Assembly (NCBI GenBank): GCA_016929775.1
Contig: JAFGIE010000151.1
Span: forward strand, 1-7,267
Source: Anaerolineae bacterium
GTDB lineage: Bacteria; Chloroflexota; Anaerolineae; JAFGEY01
Length of the DNA stretch: 7,267 nucleotides
Direction of reading: 5' to 3'
Position numbers and translations under genes: made by a program. Shown here piece after piece: positions 5,984 through 7,267 of this stretch (position 1 is the stretch's first letter; the number at the start of each line of letters is the position of its first letter). Under the pieces are notes generated by a model. The model saw only the letters and a program-made list of their open reading frames with translations, was not told the DNA's origin and made no database searches.

Positions 5984-6162
5984 GTCCCCCCGCGGAGCGT
6001 AGAAGGCATGCCGGCGAGACGCCGGCGGTCCGTAGCGTCGGGACCCGGCGTCCCCCCGCGGAGCGGAGGGACGAGCGTTGCGCCCCGGCGTCCCCCCGCG
6101 GGAGCGAAGGGACGAGCGCGTCTGCGTCCTGGCGTCCCCCCGCTGGAGCGGAGGGACGAGCG
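5984..6162 (+). repeat. Cluster of short hairpin elements (four copies)
   Basis: The 28-bp element GTCCCCCCGCGG-AGCGGAGGGACGAGCG occurs at 6050-6077, 6090-6117 and 6134-6162, with a degenerate copy at 5984-6006. Each intact copy folds with stems GTCCC/GGGAC and CCGC/GCGG around a 3-4 nt loop (GGA, GGGA or TGGA). The copy at 6134 is preceded by TGCGTCCTGGC, the 3' flank of the composite unit without its G-rich half, which suggests a deletion derivative. Confidence 0.8.
6010..6026. repeat. Short inverted repeat GCCGGCG-AGA-CGCCGGC
   Basis: Seven-base arms surround an AGA loop, followed by GGTCC. It lies between the degenerate and first intact short hairpin elements. It probably belongs to a second REP-like family inserted in the same non-coding interval. 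Confidence 0.6.
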
Positions 6163-6166
6163 CGCC

Positions 6167-6250
6167 CTGCCTCCCCTCTCCACGCTGGGGAGGGGCTGGG
6201 GGAGGGGTCCGTGCGTCCTGGTGTCCCCCCGCGGAGCGGAGGGACGAGCG
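6167..6250 (+). repeat. Composite hairpin/G-quadruplex repeat, copy B
   Basis: Same order as copy A, with the G-quadruplex motif at 6187-6207 and the short hairpin element at 6223-6250 (GGA loop). It is directly followed by copy C, and the two form a tandem pair with an 88-bp period. Confidence 0.88.
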
Positions 6251-6254
6251 CGCC

Positions 6255-6337
6255 CTGCCTCCCCTCTCCACGCTGGGGAGGGGCTGGGGGAGGGGTCCGT
6301 GCGTCCTGGCATCCCCCCGCGGGAGCGGAGGGACGAG
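6255..6337 (+). repeat. Composite hairpin/G-quadruplex repeat, copy C
   Basis: The G-quadruplex motif is at 6275-6295. The final short element reads ATCCCCCCGCGGGAGCGG then AGGGACGAG, like copy A. It ends 12 bp before the -35 hexamer of the TIM-barrel gene promoter, so it could influence that promoter. Confidence 0.88.
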
Positions 6338-6349
6338 GCACACCCACGC

Positions 6350-6378
6350 TTGCCCAAGCCCTCGTCCGCGGGTATAAT
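6350..6378 (+). promoter_or_regulatory. Strong sigma-70 promoter of the TIM-barrel gene
   Basis: TTGCCC (6350-6355), a 17-bp spacer and a perfect TATAAT (6373-6378) predict a start near 6385. The leader of about 56 nt carries a small hairpin (CGCCGG 6391-6396, CCGGCG 6404-6409) and the ribosome binding site AAGGAG (6429-6434). Confidence 0.8.
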
Positions 6379-6440
6379 GCCCCTATCCGGCGCCGGCACA
6401 CGACCGGCGTTCACCCGTACGATCTCGGAAGGAGTCTGCC

Positions 6441-7259
6441 ATGAAGCTCTCATTCACCACCCTCGGCTGCCCAGGATGGACGCTGCAGCAGGTCGTCGAG
6501 AACGCAGCCCACATGGGCTACGACGGCGTCGATTTTCGCGGCTTGCTCGACCAGATCGACATCACCCAGCGGCCCGAGTTTAGCACCCACGCCGCCATCC
6601 GCGCCGCGCGCCAGCTCTTTGCCGATCACGGCGTCGCCATCTCAGGCATCGCCATCGGCGCGCGCTATGCCATCACCGACCCCGCCGAGCGCGAGGCACA
6701 GTTCGACGAGACGCGCCGCAACATGGCCCTCGCCGCCGAGCTCGGCACGCACATCCTGCGCGTCTACGGGGGGCGCGTGCCCGAGGGACACACCGTCGAC
6801 ACCATCCTCCCCTACCTGGTCGAGAACCTGCGCACGATCGGCGACGAAGCCGAGCAGTACGACGTGACCCTCGCCCTCGAGACGCACGATGCGTGGACCG
6901 ACTCGGCGACGTTCGCGCGGCTGATGGCCCAAGCCGATCACCCCCGTGTGCGCGTGTTGTGGGACCTGCACCATCCCTACCGCATGAACGGCGAACCGCC
7001 CGCGCTCACCTACCACAACCTGGCGCCCTATACGGTCAGCATCCACGTCAAGGACTCGATCCCGACCGCCGAGGGGCACCAGCTGGTCCTGCTCGGCGCG
7101 GGCGACGTGCCGATCAAGGCCATGCTCGAACTCCTCGTGGCGGGCGGCTACGACGGCTATGCGATCCTCGAGTCGGAAAAGCGCTGGCATCCCGAGCTTG
7201 CCGAGCCCGAGGTCGCCTTCCCGCAGTACGTGCTCAAGATGCACCAGTGGCTGGACTGA
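6441..7259 (+). CDS. Sugar phosphate isomerase/epimerase-like protein (xylose isomerase-like TIM barrel)
   Basis: This 272-residue protein fits the AP-endonuclease-2 / xylose-isomerase-like TIM-barrel family (IolE/IolI and hexulose or keto-sugar epimerase relatives). The opening MKLSFTTLGCPGWTLQQ and GYDGVDFRG (26-34) are typical first strands. Probable divalent-metal ligands are Glu147 (ALETHD), Asp175 with His178 (LWDLHH), His202 (IHVKD) and Glu244 (ILESEKRW), spaced as in the family. Length is normal and there is no signal peptide, so it is cytoplasmic. Such enzymes isomerise or epimerise sugars and keto-sugars, and some relatives act in C-glycoside cleavage; the substrate here cannot be read from sequence. 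AAGGAG six nt before the ATG and a consensus-like promoter support this start. It is divergent from the surface-protein genes. The stop is eight bases from the window end, so an operon partner may follow. Confidence 0.9.
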   Translation: MKLSFTTLGCPGWTLQQVVENAAHMGYDGVDFRGLLDQIDITQRPEFSTHAAIRAARQLFADHGVAISGIAIGARYAITDPAEREAQFDETRRNMALAAELGTHILRVYGGRVPEGHTVDTILPYLVENLRTIGDEAEQYDVTLALETHDAWTDSATFARLMAQADHPRVRVLWDLHHPYRMNGEPPALTYHNLAPYTVSIHVKDSIPTAEGHQLVLLGAGDVPIKAMLELLVAGGYDGYAILESEKRWHPELAEPEVAFPQYVLKMHQWLD

Positions 7260-7267
7260 GGGGGCAA

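Noticed and set aside
4086..6002. 638-codon open frame on the plus strand
   Set aside because: It runs through two minus-strand genes, a terminator and the repeat block. Its translation changes character at each boundary and shows no domain, so it is open only because stops are rare in this composition.
5822..6337. CRISPR array
   Set aside because: Repeat spacing is irregular (40, 44 and 88 bp among neighbours), the sequence between copies is itself repeated, and there are no cas genes.
6379..6440. Riboswitch in the leader of the TIM-barrel gene
   Set aside because: The leader is only about 56 nt with one 6-bp hairpin, too small and simple for any riboswitch class I know.
5647..6583. Overlapping open frames (about 220-265 codons) on both strands through the repeat block
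   Set aside because: The translations are repeats such as SPLHAGEGLGEGSVRPG, which are merely translated hairpin elements, and they run into the real TIM-barrel gene out of frame.
1..7267. Frequent CGATCG/GATC words
   Set aside because: Most fall in Ile and Asp codons of GC-rich genes. Without a genome-wide count I cannot show enrichment over codon use.

Overview
The window is GC-rich bacterial DNA. The most likely source is a member of the Chloroflexota, possibly a Roseiflexaceae- or Kouleothrix-like lineage. This is inferred from surface proteins with Pro/Thr stalks of the 'PTATPV' type, from PA14 and lamin-tail domains on an N-terminal membrane anchor, and from GC-rich interspersed hairpin repeats. 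No rRNA, tRNA or CRISPR array was seen, and the taxonomic call was not tested by any search.

Layout, left to right. Positions 1-150 are a non-coding edge with a short tandem repeat and a hairpin. Positions 151-1711 hold a minus-strand two-gene unit: a ThuA-like protein (959-1711) followed by a DUF1080 / 3-keto-disaccharide hydrolase-family protein (151-918). A sigma-70-like promoter (1790-1818) precedes it. A terminator hairpin (1829-1878) separates it from the next unit, also on the minus strand. That unit encodes a small two-helix membrane protein (4131-4466) and a 734-residue membrane-anchored surface protein with three PA14 domains and a lamin-tail domain (1908-4112). Positions 4467-4784 carry an ECF-type promoter candidate for that unit, a divergent plus-strand promoter with a 12-codon micro-ORF, and a strong terminator. 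The terminator ends a third minus-strand unit, a 260-residue secreted or anchored protein with a Lys-Pro-Glu repeat tail (4785-5567).

Positions 5568-6440 contain no credible gene. They hold an extended -10 promoter for the 260-residue protein, then a mosaic of hairpin repeats with three copies of a predicted G-quadruplex motif, then a near-consensus promoter (6350-6378). That promoter drives a plus-strand xylose-isomerase-like TIM-barrel gene (6441-7259).

The ThuA, DUF1080 and TIM-barrel families recur together in bacterial loci for oxidised (3-keto) sugars and glycosides. The flanking genes therefore suggest carbohydrate catabolism, although the sugar oxidoreductase expected in such a pathway is not in this window. 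The middle genes look like envelope or surface proteins whose PA14 domains may bind glycans. A link between the surface proteins and the sugar enzymes is only inferred from proximity. I found no clear, complete, previously undescribed system. The parts most worth a second look are the hairpin/G-quadruplex repeat block, the divergent promoters with the micro-ORF, and the triple-PA14 surface protein.
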